From contig ML682003.1 in NCBI GenBank assembly GCA_007922195.1, forward strand, positions 6,045,694-6,109,693: a DNA stretch of 64,000 bases. The letters run 5' to 3'. The DNA is from Podocnemis expansa. Its lineage: Eukaryota > Chordata > Testudines > Podocnemididae. Both the position numbers and the translations under genes were made by a program. This document shows, piece by piece, positions 24,301 to 34,782 of the stretch. The notes under the pieces are model-generated. The model saw nothing but the letters and a program-made list of their open reading frames with translations, did not search any database and had not been told where the DNA came from. The stretch's first letter is position 1; every line of letters starts with the position of its first letter.

Positions 24301-24544
24301 TGGAACCCTGTGTTGGTCTCTTCCAGCGTGTTCTTCACACCATCCCCACACAAAAGTCACGTGGTGCTTTAAGCTGGAGCTTGCTGGGCCCCAGGCAGGC
24401 AGAAGATCTATGGCAATGCCTGGCGTTACAGTAACGCTTTGTCTGCCAACCCCATCGTTCTGCTAATCTGATTACTCTGGGTAGCTCAAGTGGTGTGCTG
24501 AAGCATGGTCGCTGGAGCCAGGCTTGCCGGAGTGCAGTTAACTC

Positions 24545-24770
24545 CATTTACTAAGACCTGGGCTATGCTATCAAACTGGGGCAGTTTAGCCATGTCAGTC
24601 CAGGCTGTGAAAAATCCACCCCCTGTGCAGTGTACCAGCCGAAGTCCCCGTGTGGACGGCATGAGGTTGATGGAAGAATCAGGGCGGTGCACTACCTGTG
24701 CCAAGGGTGGAACCCCTCCCATCGATGTCGGCAGAGCTGCTGTAACATTTTAAACATAGACAAGCCCTAA
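24545..24770. mobile_element. Non-autonomous DNA transposon (MITE-like)
   Basis: Shows the characteristic order gcagtttagcc, aaaatccaccccctg, cccgtgtggacggc, gatggaagaatc, ggaacccctcccatcgatgt, and ttttaaacatagacaagccct. I remember this order from a widespread turtle/crocodilian short DNA element. The end acatagacaagccct roughly inverts the start gacctgggctatg. Confidence 0.65.
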
Positions 24771-25182
24771 CTCATGCCAGTTGTTGCAGTGAAAGACAAG
24801 CCTTTAATCTCTTCCTCAGTGGCACAGGGCTAATGTTTGCTTTCTCCCACCTGGCTATCGTCTCTCTTTGGACTCCGTTCCGCAGCCCCAGGGTGTGCAC
24901 CATCTGTCCCAAATGGGCCCTGACCTCAGTCAAGGCCTCTAGACACTGTGGGTATGAAGTCATGTTCTGTCTCTAGTCCATGGACTTGAGCAGCTCTTCT
25001 CATTCCAGGGGAAAGCGGAGCTTTTCCCCTGAGGTAAAAGTTATCGTGCCCCAGGCGGTAAGTGAAGATTTTGCTACAATAATTCTCAAAATGCAAATGT
25101 ACTTTGCTGAAGCTGTCAAGTGGCTGGGAAACTGGCTGAAGGGGAAATTGTCCTGTTGGGTTGGGCAGCATGTGGATCCACA

Positions 25183-25272
25183 TTAGGTCTGATCTTAATT
25201 AGCATTGCTGATGACCTGGAGAAAGGAGTACGCAGCACAGAGTGTACTGAATTGGGCAGAGCTGCCAGGCGG
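25183..25272 (+). mobile_element. Short CR1 LINE ORF2 fragment
   Basis: The segment around cattgctgatgacctggagaaagg resembles the CR1 reverse transcriptase section encoding 'FLNDLEKG'. The fragment is about 90 bp with no adjoining CR1 sequence recognised. Confidence 0.5.
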
Positions 25273-26559
25273 TAGGAATGGCTAAGAGACCAAGGGGTGA
25301 CGGTGAACAGCCAACTGGCTGGGAGGGGCATGAAGGTACCTTGTATCCCTGGTCAGCCTGTCTCTCTGCAGGTTCTCGTTCATCACTCGTAGAACTAACA
25401 GAGCTGTCCCTAGAGACCGGAGGGACCTTGCCACCCATCCTTTGTCTGGTCTGGGAACCAGGGAAGGTGGAAGACGGGGAGGGGAGCCTGAATGAGAATG
25501 TGCCACAGCAGTTGCTGAAAAGCTACACCGTGGTGACAAAGATTGGACGCCGAATGCAGTGTGCGCGCGCACACGTCCGGTGCGGTGGTAGTGGAAGGCA
25601 GAGGGGAGAGTGTGTGCTCTCTCCTCACCATACTCTGGAATGCCTTGGCACCAGAGCTGCTCACTGCCACTTTTAAACCACGTCATTCTGCCCTGTGCCT
25701 TTCCTTCGTGCTGCTGCTCCATCGGTTTTAATTTAATCCCAGCATGAAGTATTTTATTTTTCTGGGAAGCGGGGATAAGGTTACGGAGCTTGGCTACTTA
25801 ACCGAGCTGTAACGAAGATGGATTGGAAGAGATTTATTTCCCCAGAAAGGAAAGCGGTTTCTTGGCCGTGTTAGTTTCGTGGTGGGAATTCAACAGCCCC
25901 GGACTCCGCTCTGGGCTCCCTGCAGCCACGGAGGAGTGGCTCTGTGCAAGCCGGCCCCTCTTCTGGAAGCTGGAATGGAGAAAGGGTGGGGGGTGAGGTA
26001 GAAGGAGAGGGGCCCTGTCCCTTGGCCTGTGATTGAGTGGGGTTGGGGGCGCTGAAATTGTCTCACCTTTAGGTCTGGATTTCATCGGTGTAAGGCAGGC
26101 ACTGGGAATGGGGCTTTGTATGAGCAGATGCACACAGCTCGGGGAGACATCTGAGTAGGAATCGGGGGGGTGTGGGGGCACATGCACAGCTCTGTGTGTG
26201 TGGGCCCCATGTGTGTGAGCAGACTCTGATCTCTGTACAGCTGGGGGAGCAGGAGGAATCCCATAAGCAGTGCCCAGGGGTTCCTGGTCATGCAGGATTG
26301 TTCCCTCCGCTGCTCAGAAAGGCACTGTAGGGAGCCGTCCCACGACAAGGGGGCAGGCGTTGGTGTAAAGGGGTTTATAGGCTGTCCCTTGTGGGGTTTG
26401 TCTTCATGGCAGGTTCCTGTGCAGCAAGTTGGATGTCACTCTACAGCATGCCAGCTGTCCTGGCGCAGCGAAGGTCCAGGGTGCAGGTCAGCGCAGCTCC
26501 TCCAAAGTGCAGGCCATGCTCTGAGTCTCATGGCTCTAAAGCAGTGTCCGTGCAGTACG

Positions 26560-26885
26560 GCAAAGCTACGCGCTGCAAATCTGCACCCCGCCCCCGGCTC
26601 GCCACGTGGGAAGTGGCTGTGTCGACAGGTCCTACGTCTGGTCTCGAGCAGAGAGGGGTCCCTACTGCTGAATTTGTTTCCCCTGCTGGCTGCGTGCCTG
26701 GTAGCGCCCCATGCACTCTGTGCTCCAGCCCCAGCAGTAGCTGCAGCATCTGAGGCACGATCGGAAGCCGTGCAGCCTGCGCTCGCCTCCGGGGCTCAGC
26801 TGTAACTCGAGAGCGCGCAGAGCCTCTGCCCAACGCACGTCTGTGCGTCCGGGAGCCGCACTTTGCTTTGCTCTCCAGCCAAGCA
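26560..26885. promoter_or_regulatory. CpG-dense patch in the BOP1 intron
   Basis: CpG dinucleotides are clearly denser here than in the neighbouring kilobases, for example ctcgagagcgcgcagag, gcacgatcgg and gcgctcgcctccgggg. It lies about 26 kb from the nearest SCX exon and 13.5 kb from the BOP1 exon. It may be a distal regulatory element or an unannotated promoter. No motif decides which. Confidence 0.35.
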
Positions 26886-27569
26886 CTGTGAATGGCTTCT
26901 ACCGGCTACTGAAATGACAGCTGCCTGGAAGGCTGGCTACGGCTGCTGCTTTCTGTGGGGAGTGTCCCCATGTCCCCCTGTGTCCCACCCCCAGATGCAA
27001 GGCTCTGGCACAGGGGTGCTGTCTCATGTTTCATGAACTCCAGAGCAAGCCCTCTTTGGTAGGGAAAGTGGCTCAGCTGCATCTTGAAAACCATTCATGT
27101 CCCAGGCTCCTGAACGCCCCCGCTGCTGCTCCTGTGTCCTTTTTGCCTAGGTTGGAAGGGATGAGTTCCCGTCTCAGGCAGCTTCCCCTCCCTCCCTCTC
27201 TGGGACTGGTGAGGGATGGGGCCAGAGATGTCTCCCCTGAACCCCCATCCCATCCAGCTGCCCCCGCACAGGTCCGTCTTGTCTCTTTCCTCTTCCAGAG
27301 TCAGGTTTTCCTACCACAGACGGTTTTTCCATTACGCGTTTCTCGGCGCAGTGGATGTGGGTGACGCACAGGCACTGGATTTCGTAGGGAAGCGAAGCCA
27401 TCTGCTTGGAAGAGAAGAGCCCCTTGTCCCTTGGATGGCCGCTGATGAAGGCTGGGCCTCCTTTCAGAGTGAGAGCCAGATGGCAGGAGGGGGTGGCAGC
27501 ACACACAGGATGGGGGATCACTAAAACCTTGCTTCTGCTGGGAGCCAGGAACTAAGCGTAACCTGTTCT

Positions 27570-27650
27570 GACTGACTGGCTTTGTGGCCTGGGCAAGTCT
27601 CTTCCACCCCATGCGTCATTCCCCGAGGTGCAGGGAGAATGACCCTCTGG
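27570..27650 (+). repeat. MIR SINE fragment
   Basis: ctggctttgtggcctgggcaagtctcttccaccc followed by a purine-rich stretch matches the MIR core order (gctgtgtgacc..gggcaagt..). It is short and diverged. Confidence 0.55.
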
Positions 27651-27699
27651 CTGGGCAAGTGCTGGCAGAGTGCATAGTAGGAGCTGGCATGCCCCAGTG

Positions 27700-28440
27700 A
27701 GTCAAGGGCTCCAGGAGCATGGCAGGTGCCAGACTCCTTCTGGACCCTGAGGATCAGGTGTGGAGAAGGGCTACTAGGGTGATCCGTGGAATGGAAGACC
27801 GGCCTTATGAGAGGAGGCTCCGAGAGTTTGGCTTGTTCAACCTAACCAAAGAAAGGCTGAAGGGAGACATTATTGCTCTCTGTAAATACACCAGAAGGTT
27901 AAATACCAGGGACAGAGAGGAATTATTGGAGTACAGCACCAATATGGGCACAAGAAAAAATGGATACAAACTGTCCATCAGGAAATTTAGGCTTGAAATT
28001 AGATGCAGGTTTCTAACGATCAGGGAGTGAAGCCTTCCAAGGGGAGATGTGGGGGCAAAAAATCTAACTGGCTTCAGAGCTGAGCTGGATAAATTTAGGG
28101 AGGGATGGTGTGGTGGGATAGCTGAGTTTGGCAATTGACTGATTCTTGACTACTAACAGGAAATATGCTGGTGGCCAGAGAAGGGAGGTTGGCGGGGAGA
28201 TGTTCCAAGTTAATACAGAGAGTTGTTTCTGGGTGTCTGACTTGCAAGTCTTACCCACATGCTCAGGGCTTAGCTGATGGCCATGCAAGGATCAGGAAGG
28301 AATCCCCGTCCACCCCCCGTCCACCCACAGGGCAGATCAGCAGGAGCCCCGGGTGTTTTTCATCCCCCTCTGTAGTGGGGGGCATGGGTCACTTGCTGGT
28401 GCCTTCTCTGTCCCTGGAAGTCTGTAATCCAGCTGGAGCA
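27700..28440 (+). mobile_element. CR1 LINE: RT C-terminal end and 3' UTR
   Basis: A 103-codon open stretch (27719-28030) includes WRRATRVIRGMEDRPYERRL and LREFGLFNLTKERLKGDI, the conserved end of CR1 ORF2, and then stops at TGA. The 3' UTR modules follow: gagctggataaattt, tcttacccacatgctcagggc and gtcacttgctggtg. A duplicated gtccacccccc block (28309-28328) interrupts it. It is truncated at its 5' end and not functional. Confidence 0.88.
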
Positions 28441-30672
28441 CAGGGTCTTTGTTGCTTCCCATCTTTGCCAGTCTTCTGCTGCCGTCTTAGTTGCTTCCCA
28501 GGCCCTTCTGACAGCTGGCAGTTCCGCTTCGGTTGTGTGCGTCCATGTTTGCCTCGGCCGGCCTCTCTGCCCGGGGTTGTGTCCACACCCGCTGTGTTCA
28601 GTTGGTGCTCACACTGAAGCCGTGGCAGATAATGGGGCCTGTTTGCACTCCCGGCTTCGTTTTTGGGCTCAAGGAGAATGCAGAGCAGTGGGAGAAAAAG
28701 CTGCTCTGGCCATCTTGAGCGACAGGTGGGCGAGACCTTCTCTCAGGGCACATGCTTATTAAGCCCCTTTGCTCTCTCCTGACTTCCCCACCAGAAGGGT
28801 TGGGCTGGGGGCCCTCTGGTTGTCTGAAGCAGCAGCAGTAAGGTGAGACTCAAGTGCAGCTGGAGTTCCTCTGCTGAGGTTGTGATCTCCTGGCCATGTG
28901 TCCATGGCACTGTGCTCCCGGGAAATCCCTCTTTCCAGGGAACAGCTGTGTGTCGACTCTAGTGCCCACACTGTATGTCTTTCAGCTAGCTGGTTATCTT
29001 TCCACTTCGTCTGGAGTGAACCTGCTGGGGTAGACAAGCCCAGGGGCTGGCGGCCCGGGGCTGGGGATGGATGGATGCCATGTCAAAGCCTTGGGAGCCA
29101 CTGCCCAGCTCCAGTCCCCACAGCAGTAAAGGAGCCTAGGGCTCTAGCTGAAATTCATCCTAACCTAACCTCTCGACAGTGTAACCCTCAGTCATCGGCT
29201 GCTTGTTTCTTGGGTGTTTTCCTGGGCTTGGCCTCAGCTAGGAGGGTCGTTGTCTCTGTAGGGTCTGAGCCACTCAAGGCCTATGTGCTGGAAGAAAGCA
29301 CAGCACCTATTGGGCTCAGGCGTTGGTCCCCAAAACAGCTGGGAGCTGGTAGTGCACGAGGGAGGCTGGCTGGTTCTCCTGGGGGCTGAGGGCCTGGCTT
29401 GTCCCAGCTCCCATTCCTTTTCTCTGTGGCGGTTCAGAGGGTTGCCTGGCTGGACAGGCTCAGTCAGGCCCTACCTGCATCCAGGATGGGGGGCGAGGGA
29501 GAAAGGTGGAAGAGCCTGGTTGCTGAGGCGCTAGGCTTTCACGAAAGAAGTGGGGACTGAAAACCTTACCCGAGTGTGTGTTCCAAAGAGAAGCGGGCCC
29601 TGAACTGGCGCACTTCACTTTCATTGTCTCACCAGAGAGAGGAGTGACATTTGAAATGCAAACCTCACACCACTCGAAAACTGGCCAGGGAAGGGATGGC
29701 TGCACAGGTCCCTCACTGTCCACGCTGAGAGGAGAGGAAGGGGAAACCAAGCCACATGTCAGAGCAGTGGGCTTCTGAAAGTGCTGTTGGCCATAATCCC
29801 CTGAGGGACATCTTTGGGTCACAAGTCTACGTCTGTGGTGCTATAAACTCCTAGAAGTTTAGGGCTGGAAGGGACCTCAGGCACTCAGCTAGACCCATGT
29901 ATTTCAAATATTATAAATGGTCAGGCTCAGGACTTGGCCTTTGTGTCTCCATGTCGCATCAGTGAGATGGGGATCTCAGCACCATGAGGAGGTTAAGGAC
30001 TGTCGTGTGCTCAGATACTGGATGGGAACTGTAAATGCCAGAGGTAAGAACTGAACAGGTGTAGGTCCTTGGAGTAGCCAGGCTTGGAGCAAGAGCTCTC
30101 TCTTCTTCTGTGTCTGTACAGCACTGAGTGCAGGGGGGACCCTGGTCTGTGGCTGAGTTAACATTGCTCCAGGTGCCTTCTTCTCTTTCATTTCCTACCT
30201 GGAGTGTTGGAGCCATACCCATGGCATCTGCATCAAACAGAGCCTAGCTGCCATGCCGTGTGATTGATTTCTTCAAACCCTAGTTTTAAACGTGACCTAG
30301 ATAAAAACAAAGAACAGAGTGCCCTGTCCTTATTGCCCAGAACGCTGTAGCATGGGTCCCATGGCAGTTCTGCCCTTGTATGCTGTGTATTTAAAACAGA
30401 CCTAGCCAAAGCTACCAGTGGGTGGAGCCTGGTGTAGACATGAGCCAGCAGGTATCTCATCTCAGCAGTGAGAAAATGCCAGTGGGGTCCCAGTCCTCGT
30501 GGAAGTCTGGTGTTAAGTATGAAGTAGCAGCACTGTGGATGTTACAAAATTAGGAAGCCAGTTAAATAGAAATTAAAAGAAACAGGCATAAAGAGTGAAA
30601 TGACTGCGAACTGTATGGAAACTAGTTAAAAATCCCTGAAGAGAGGCACAAACTAAATGTGTGTGCCAAATT

Positions 30673-30700
30673 AAAAAAAAAAAAAGGAAAAAAAAAAAAA
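30673..30700. repeat. Double A-tract in the CR1
   Basis: A13, GG, A13 within the CR1 segment. This is an expansion of an A-rich CR1 stretch, not a poly-A tail. Confidence 0.8.
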
Positions 30701-31147
30701 GTCAGAGGCAAAAATAACCACCATTGCTAAACTAAGAGGTGGCTGGAGGCAAAAGGCATCCTTTCAAAAATGAAAGTCAGATCCTACTAAGGGAAGTAGG
30801 GCCATAAACTGTCCAAGTCAAGTGTGAAAGTTGTAAGGCAGACAAGCCAAGAAAGAACCCAAGCAGTAGCTAGCTGAGGACGCACAAACAAAAAAAAGAT
30901 TTGCTATTAAAGCCCTGGAAAGCAGGGGTTATAGGATGGTGAGGGTGCTAAAGGAGCACTCAAGGAAGATAAGGCCATTGCAGAGAAGCTGAATGAATTC
31001 TCTGCACCAATCTTTGCTGCGGGGGATAGGGGGGAGATCCTTATGCCTGAGCAGTTCTTTTTCAGTGACAGATCTGAGGAATTGTGCCCGACTGAGGTGT
31101 CAGCTGTGTAGATTTTGAAACAAGTTGGCAAATTAACAAGTAGTAAA

Positions 31148-31258
31148 AAAGGTTTAGTGTAGTGGCTAGCACCTCTGCTTAACATGCAGAAGGTCCTGGG
31201 TTCAATTCCCAGGGGGTTGGACTCGATGATCTCATGAGGCCCCTTCCGGCCCTATGAT
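31148..31258 (+). mobile_element. tRNA-Val-derived SINE with CR1-like tail
   Basis: The head is tRNA-like. Box A is tagtgtagtgg. The anticodon arm is tctgc-ttaacat-gcaga (anticodon AAC, Val). The T arm is a perfect ctggg-ttcaatt-cccag, with box B at about 31200-31210. The acceptor stem does not pair, so it is not a tRNA gene. The tail, ggttggactcgatgatctcatgagg then cccttccggccctatga, is the CR1 3' terminus. This is the usual way such SINEs borrow CR1 machinery. Confidence 0.85.
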
Positions 31259-31422
31259 ATGATAAGTCACTGGGACCAGCTGGGGTCCACCCAAGAGTTT
31301 TAAAAGAATTCAGATACAGAGCTGCAGAATTGCTTACTGTCGTATGTAACCTGGTGCTAAGGTCAGTGTCTGTATGGATGATGGGAGGGGGTAGCTAATG
31401 TAAAGGCTATTTTTTGGGTGGG

Positions 31423-31941
31423 TGATATGAGGTAGAGCCACTAGGGGGCAGGGGGTAGTGTTTAGGGAGCCTGTACCTGGGACCCCCCCGCTGGTCCCAC
31501 TGGATTCAGCTGGTTGGACCAGGGGGCGGAGAGGTGGGCAGAGCGAGGAGGGGAACAAAGGACCAAGGGAAATGGGGGGTCCAAGAGACAGGACCCTACC
31601 CTGGGGTGTAGCCCTAATCTCCTGGGGGTTTCACTTCTGGTTGTTCTGATGATGCTGATACCAACTGTCCTTGCTGCTGTATGAACTGGTTTGCTAATAA
31701 ACCCTCTGATTGCCACACTGGCTGAGAGTCACTGCTGATTGGGACCCTCCTGGGGGGAGGAAATCCCCTCCAAGGGAGACCAGACAGAGCAAGGATCGGA
31801 CCCTCTGAGCCTGGAGTTGGGGGCTGGCTGCACGGAGCGTGGAGACCTGGGTGCTGGACGGGAGGAGACTCCACCGTGGCAGAGACCTGACTGGCTGTGG
31901 ACAGAGGGGATCCAGGAGGCTTGTCTGGGGTCTCCGTTACA
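31423..31941 (+). mobile_element. Solo LTR of the same endogenous retrovirus family, copy 2
   Basis: About 519 bp, starting tgatatgagg and ending ctccgttaca. AATAAA is at 31696-31701 inside ttgctaataaaccctctgat, as in copy 1. Flanked on both sides by CR1 sequence with no internal retroviral region, so it is a solo LTR that landed in the CR1. No clear target duplication was seen, perhaps because the left junction has decayed. Confidence 0.8.
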
Positions 31942-32029
31942 GTCTTATAGGCCTGTACCAGGCAAAATGGTTCAAACTATGGTAAAGAACAGAATGACCA
32001 GACATGCCGGTGACCACCACACAGTAGGT

Positions 32030-32214
32030 TAGTGATTTTCGGACTATGGGTTGGGACCAGTACTAGGTCGCAAACCCTCAGATGCTGGGTTGCGATGCCC
32101 CCTGCTGCTGCCACCCAAAGACTGGAATGTGTTGCTAAAAGATGTAACTGTTGGGTTGTGGGCATAAATGATTGTTTTCAGCTGTGTCCTGAGGAAAAAG
32201 TTTGAAAACCACTG
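32030..32214. mobile_element. hAT-like element inside the CR1
   Basis: The left end tagtgattttcggactatgg and the right end aagtttgaaaaccactg are imperfect inverted repeats (consensus cagtggttttcaaact). CR1 sequence resumes at ttagggagaagataatgcag. The 8-bp flanks are poorly conserved. Confidence 0.6.
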
Positions 32215-34754
32215 TGTTAGGGAGAAGATAATGCAGTTTTGTGAAGGGAAATCATGCTTCACCAGTCTATTAATTCTCTGAGTAGGTCAACATGCCTCTG
32301 GACAGAGTGATCCGGTGGACATCATGCACTTAGATTTTCAGAAGGCCTTTGAGAGCGTCCCTTGCTAAAGGGTCTTAAGCAGGGTGAGCAGTTGTGGGAT
32401 AAGGGGAAAGTCCTTGCCTGGATCAGTAACTAGTTAAAAGATGGGAAACCGAGGATGAGAACAAAGGGTCAGATTTCAGATTCGAGAGAGGTTAGCAGTG
32501 CTGTACCTTGGGGCCTTTGCTGGGACCAGTGCTGTTCAACATGTTCCTAAGTGATCTGGAAAAAGGGGTGAACAGTGACGTGGCACAATTTGCAGATGAT
32601 GGAGAACCACTGAAGGTAACTAAAAAATAATCAGTGAAGAGATACAAAGGAATCTCACAAAATTGGGTGATTGGGTTACAAAGTGGCCAGTGAAGTTCGG
32701 TGTTGATAGATGCAAAGTAGTGCACCTTAGAAAACATCATTCCCACTATACGTACAGAATGATGGGGTCTAAATTAGCTGTTACCGCTCAGGAAAGAGAT
32801 CTTGGAACCATTGGAAAATATCAGCTGAAATTGCAGTGGCAGTCAAAAAAAAGCTACCAATATTAGGAGCCATTAGAAAAGGGGTAGATGATAAGACAGA
32901 AAAATATCATATTGCCTACTGTATAAGTCTCTGGGATGTGCATGGTTTGGGTACTGGGTGCAGTTCTGGTCAGCTCATCTCAAAGATAGGTTACAATTAG
33001 GAGAAGTGCAGAGACAGGCAATGAAAGCTATGAGACTTATGGCACAGTTTCTGTTCAAGGAAAGAAAAGACTGGGACTTTCAAGCTTAGTAAAGAGGGGG
33101 AGTATAACAGGTCCTTTAATCATGAATGTTACGGAGAAAGCAAACAGTGACACGTTGTTTACCCTCTCATGTAACACAAGAACCAGGGTCACCTAATGAA
33201 ATTAATAAACAGCAGATTTAGAACAAATATAAGGAAGTACTTAACACAGTGCAGAATCAACTTGTGGAACTCATTGATGGGATGTTGTGAGGGCCAAACA
33301 TATAACTGGGTTCAAAAATGAACTACTTAGATTCCTGGAGGACAGATTCATCAATGGCTGTTAGCCAGGATGGGCTGGGACACAAACCCATGATCTAGGT
33401 GCTTAAACCTCTGTCTGCCAGAAGCTGATGCTGGACGATAGGAGATGGATCACTGTGAAATTGCCGTGTTCGGTTCATTTCCCCTAAAGCACTTAGCACC
33501 ACCACTGTCAGAGGCAGCGACCTGGAGTAAATGGCCCATATTTGTGTCCTTGCAAGGCTCTGTGGGAGAGCCGGGGGCAGGCTGTAACTGAGGGGCACTG
33601 GCAGGGCTGGCGCATCATGGGTCTGCGTGCCTCCTGCCCTTCCCCTGGGACGGGCTTTCTATGTGTAGTGCTCACCTGCAGGCTGGAAAAGGGCTGGTGC
33701 CTAGGGTGGGGTATGGTCCCAGGCTGTGATCCTGCTGACATAACTGACAGGTCGCTATGGAGTGTCTGTGATCTTGGCAGGCTGTGGTCCCTCCCTCCGC
33801 TCTCTCTCTGCACCCGCAGGAAATCTCTCTTTAATAGGCTCTGCTGGAGCAGGCTGTGTTTTCCTAAGCAGGAGGAATGTTGACACAGAAGACGCAGGCT
33901 GTTTCTTGTTGGCAGACCCCCGAGTAATCCCGTTATGGGTGGGGGGAGAGGGGGCAGTGCAGGTGCATCTAGACTTATTAGGGGTGGCCCTGCAGTGCCT
34001 GCCAGACCTATCGGCTTGGGGCAAGGTTTTAATGCAGCTGCCTTTCCCCCAGTTCTAGCTGACCCTCCCTGGCCGATTGCTGTGGGTCCCGCAGGGCTGT
34101 GCTGGGCCAGTGTCTCGCTGCCTTTCTGGGGGAGGAAGAGCAGAAGTCTGTCTGCTCTTGATCAGAAAGAGGGACCCCACCTTAGGCGGTGCAGAGCCCG
34201 GGGGCCAGGAGTAAGTCCCTGCCCTCTGCTTGCCAGTAATGCTGGAGCTGTGAGCACCCTGGTCCAGAGGTGGAGAGAGATGGCACGCCAATCTTCTGAC
34301 CTCTTGGCTCAGGCCCCTTCTCTCTTCTCATTGAGGTGGGCAGCTGGAAGCTGCAGCGGGACTGTGTGCAGCCTTCACATCTCATAATCTTTAACGAGCG
34401 GGGCCTGCTCTGCAGAGAAGCGAGATACAGGCAGCAGCTCTGTAAGGGGTGAGGAGCGCCAGCCAGCAATGGGCTTTGGTATCCAGGCTGCAGGCAGAGC
34501 AAGCACCTCCAGGAGTCCCTCTGGGGGATGCAGATCAGGTTGTTGCTCTGTGCCTGGGCACAGCATCTGATGCTGCAGGGGCAGCTGCTTCCTGGATTTG
34601 GAGTCCGTCCCCACGCTAACATCAAGTAACTGTTGTCTGTGGGTTTCTCCTCCTCCACCTTGCTGGAGCACCCCAAACATCTTTGTCGGGCGGTGTTGCC
34701 CAGCCCAGCTATGCCTTTCTTCCTGGCCTTCACCTTAGAGGCTATCTGGTCTGG

Positions 34755-34782
34755 CCCCCCCACCCCACCCCACCCCACCCCA
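34755..34782. repeat. (CCCCA)n tract
   Basis: Five consecutive CCCCA-type units following a C run. The minus strand reads (TGGGG)n, a canonical G-quadruplex motif of at least four G4 runs separated by single bases. Confidence 0.9.

Larger units (their letters stand above)
30535..33545 (+). mobile_element. CR1 LINE, about 3 kb, with three nested insertions
   Basis: Continuous CR1 ORF2 and 3' UTR order can be followed with many small indels. From 5' to 3': ggaaactagttaaaaatccctgaa, cttagattttcagaaggcc (the FQKAF motif), gggaccagtgctgttcaacatg, a reduced version of the catalytic box (gcagatgatgg), and the 3' UTR with agaagctgatgctgg. Frames are broken throughout. The element is cut by a SINE (31148-31258), an LTR (31423-31941) and a hAT-like element (32030-32214). 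Confidence 0.88.

Noticed and set aside
26290..26805. 171-codon plus-strand open frame over the CpG patch
   Set aside because: CpG-rich DNA has few stop codons. The translation is Ala/Ser/Gln rich with no known motif.
27719..28030. A 103-residue host protein
   Set aside because: The residues match the C-terminal end of CR1 ORF2, and CR1 3' UTR follows.
31151..31220. tRNA-Val gene
   Set aside because: The anticodon and T arms pair, but the acceptor stem does not and the sequence continues into a CR1-like tail, so it is a SINE.
5465..31941. A single provirus bounded by the two LTRs
   Set aside because: The 26 kb between them contains the BOP1 exon and unrelated repeats. There is no primer-binding site or retroviral gene, and the second LTR sits inside a CR1.
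34182..34778. 198-codon minus-strand open frame
   Set aside because: No family resemblance; it includes the (TGGGG)n repeat at its 5' end and lacks any promoter or splice context.
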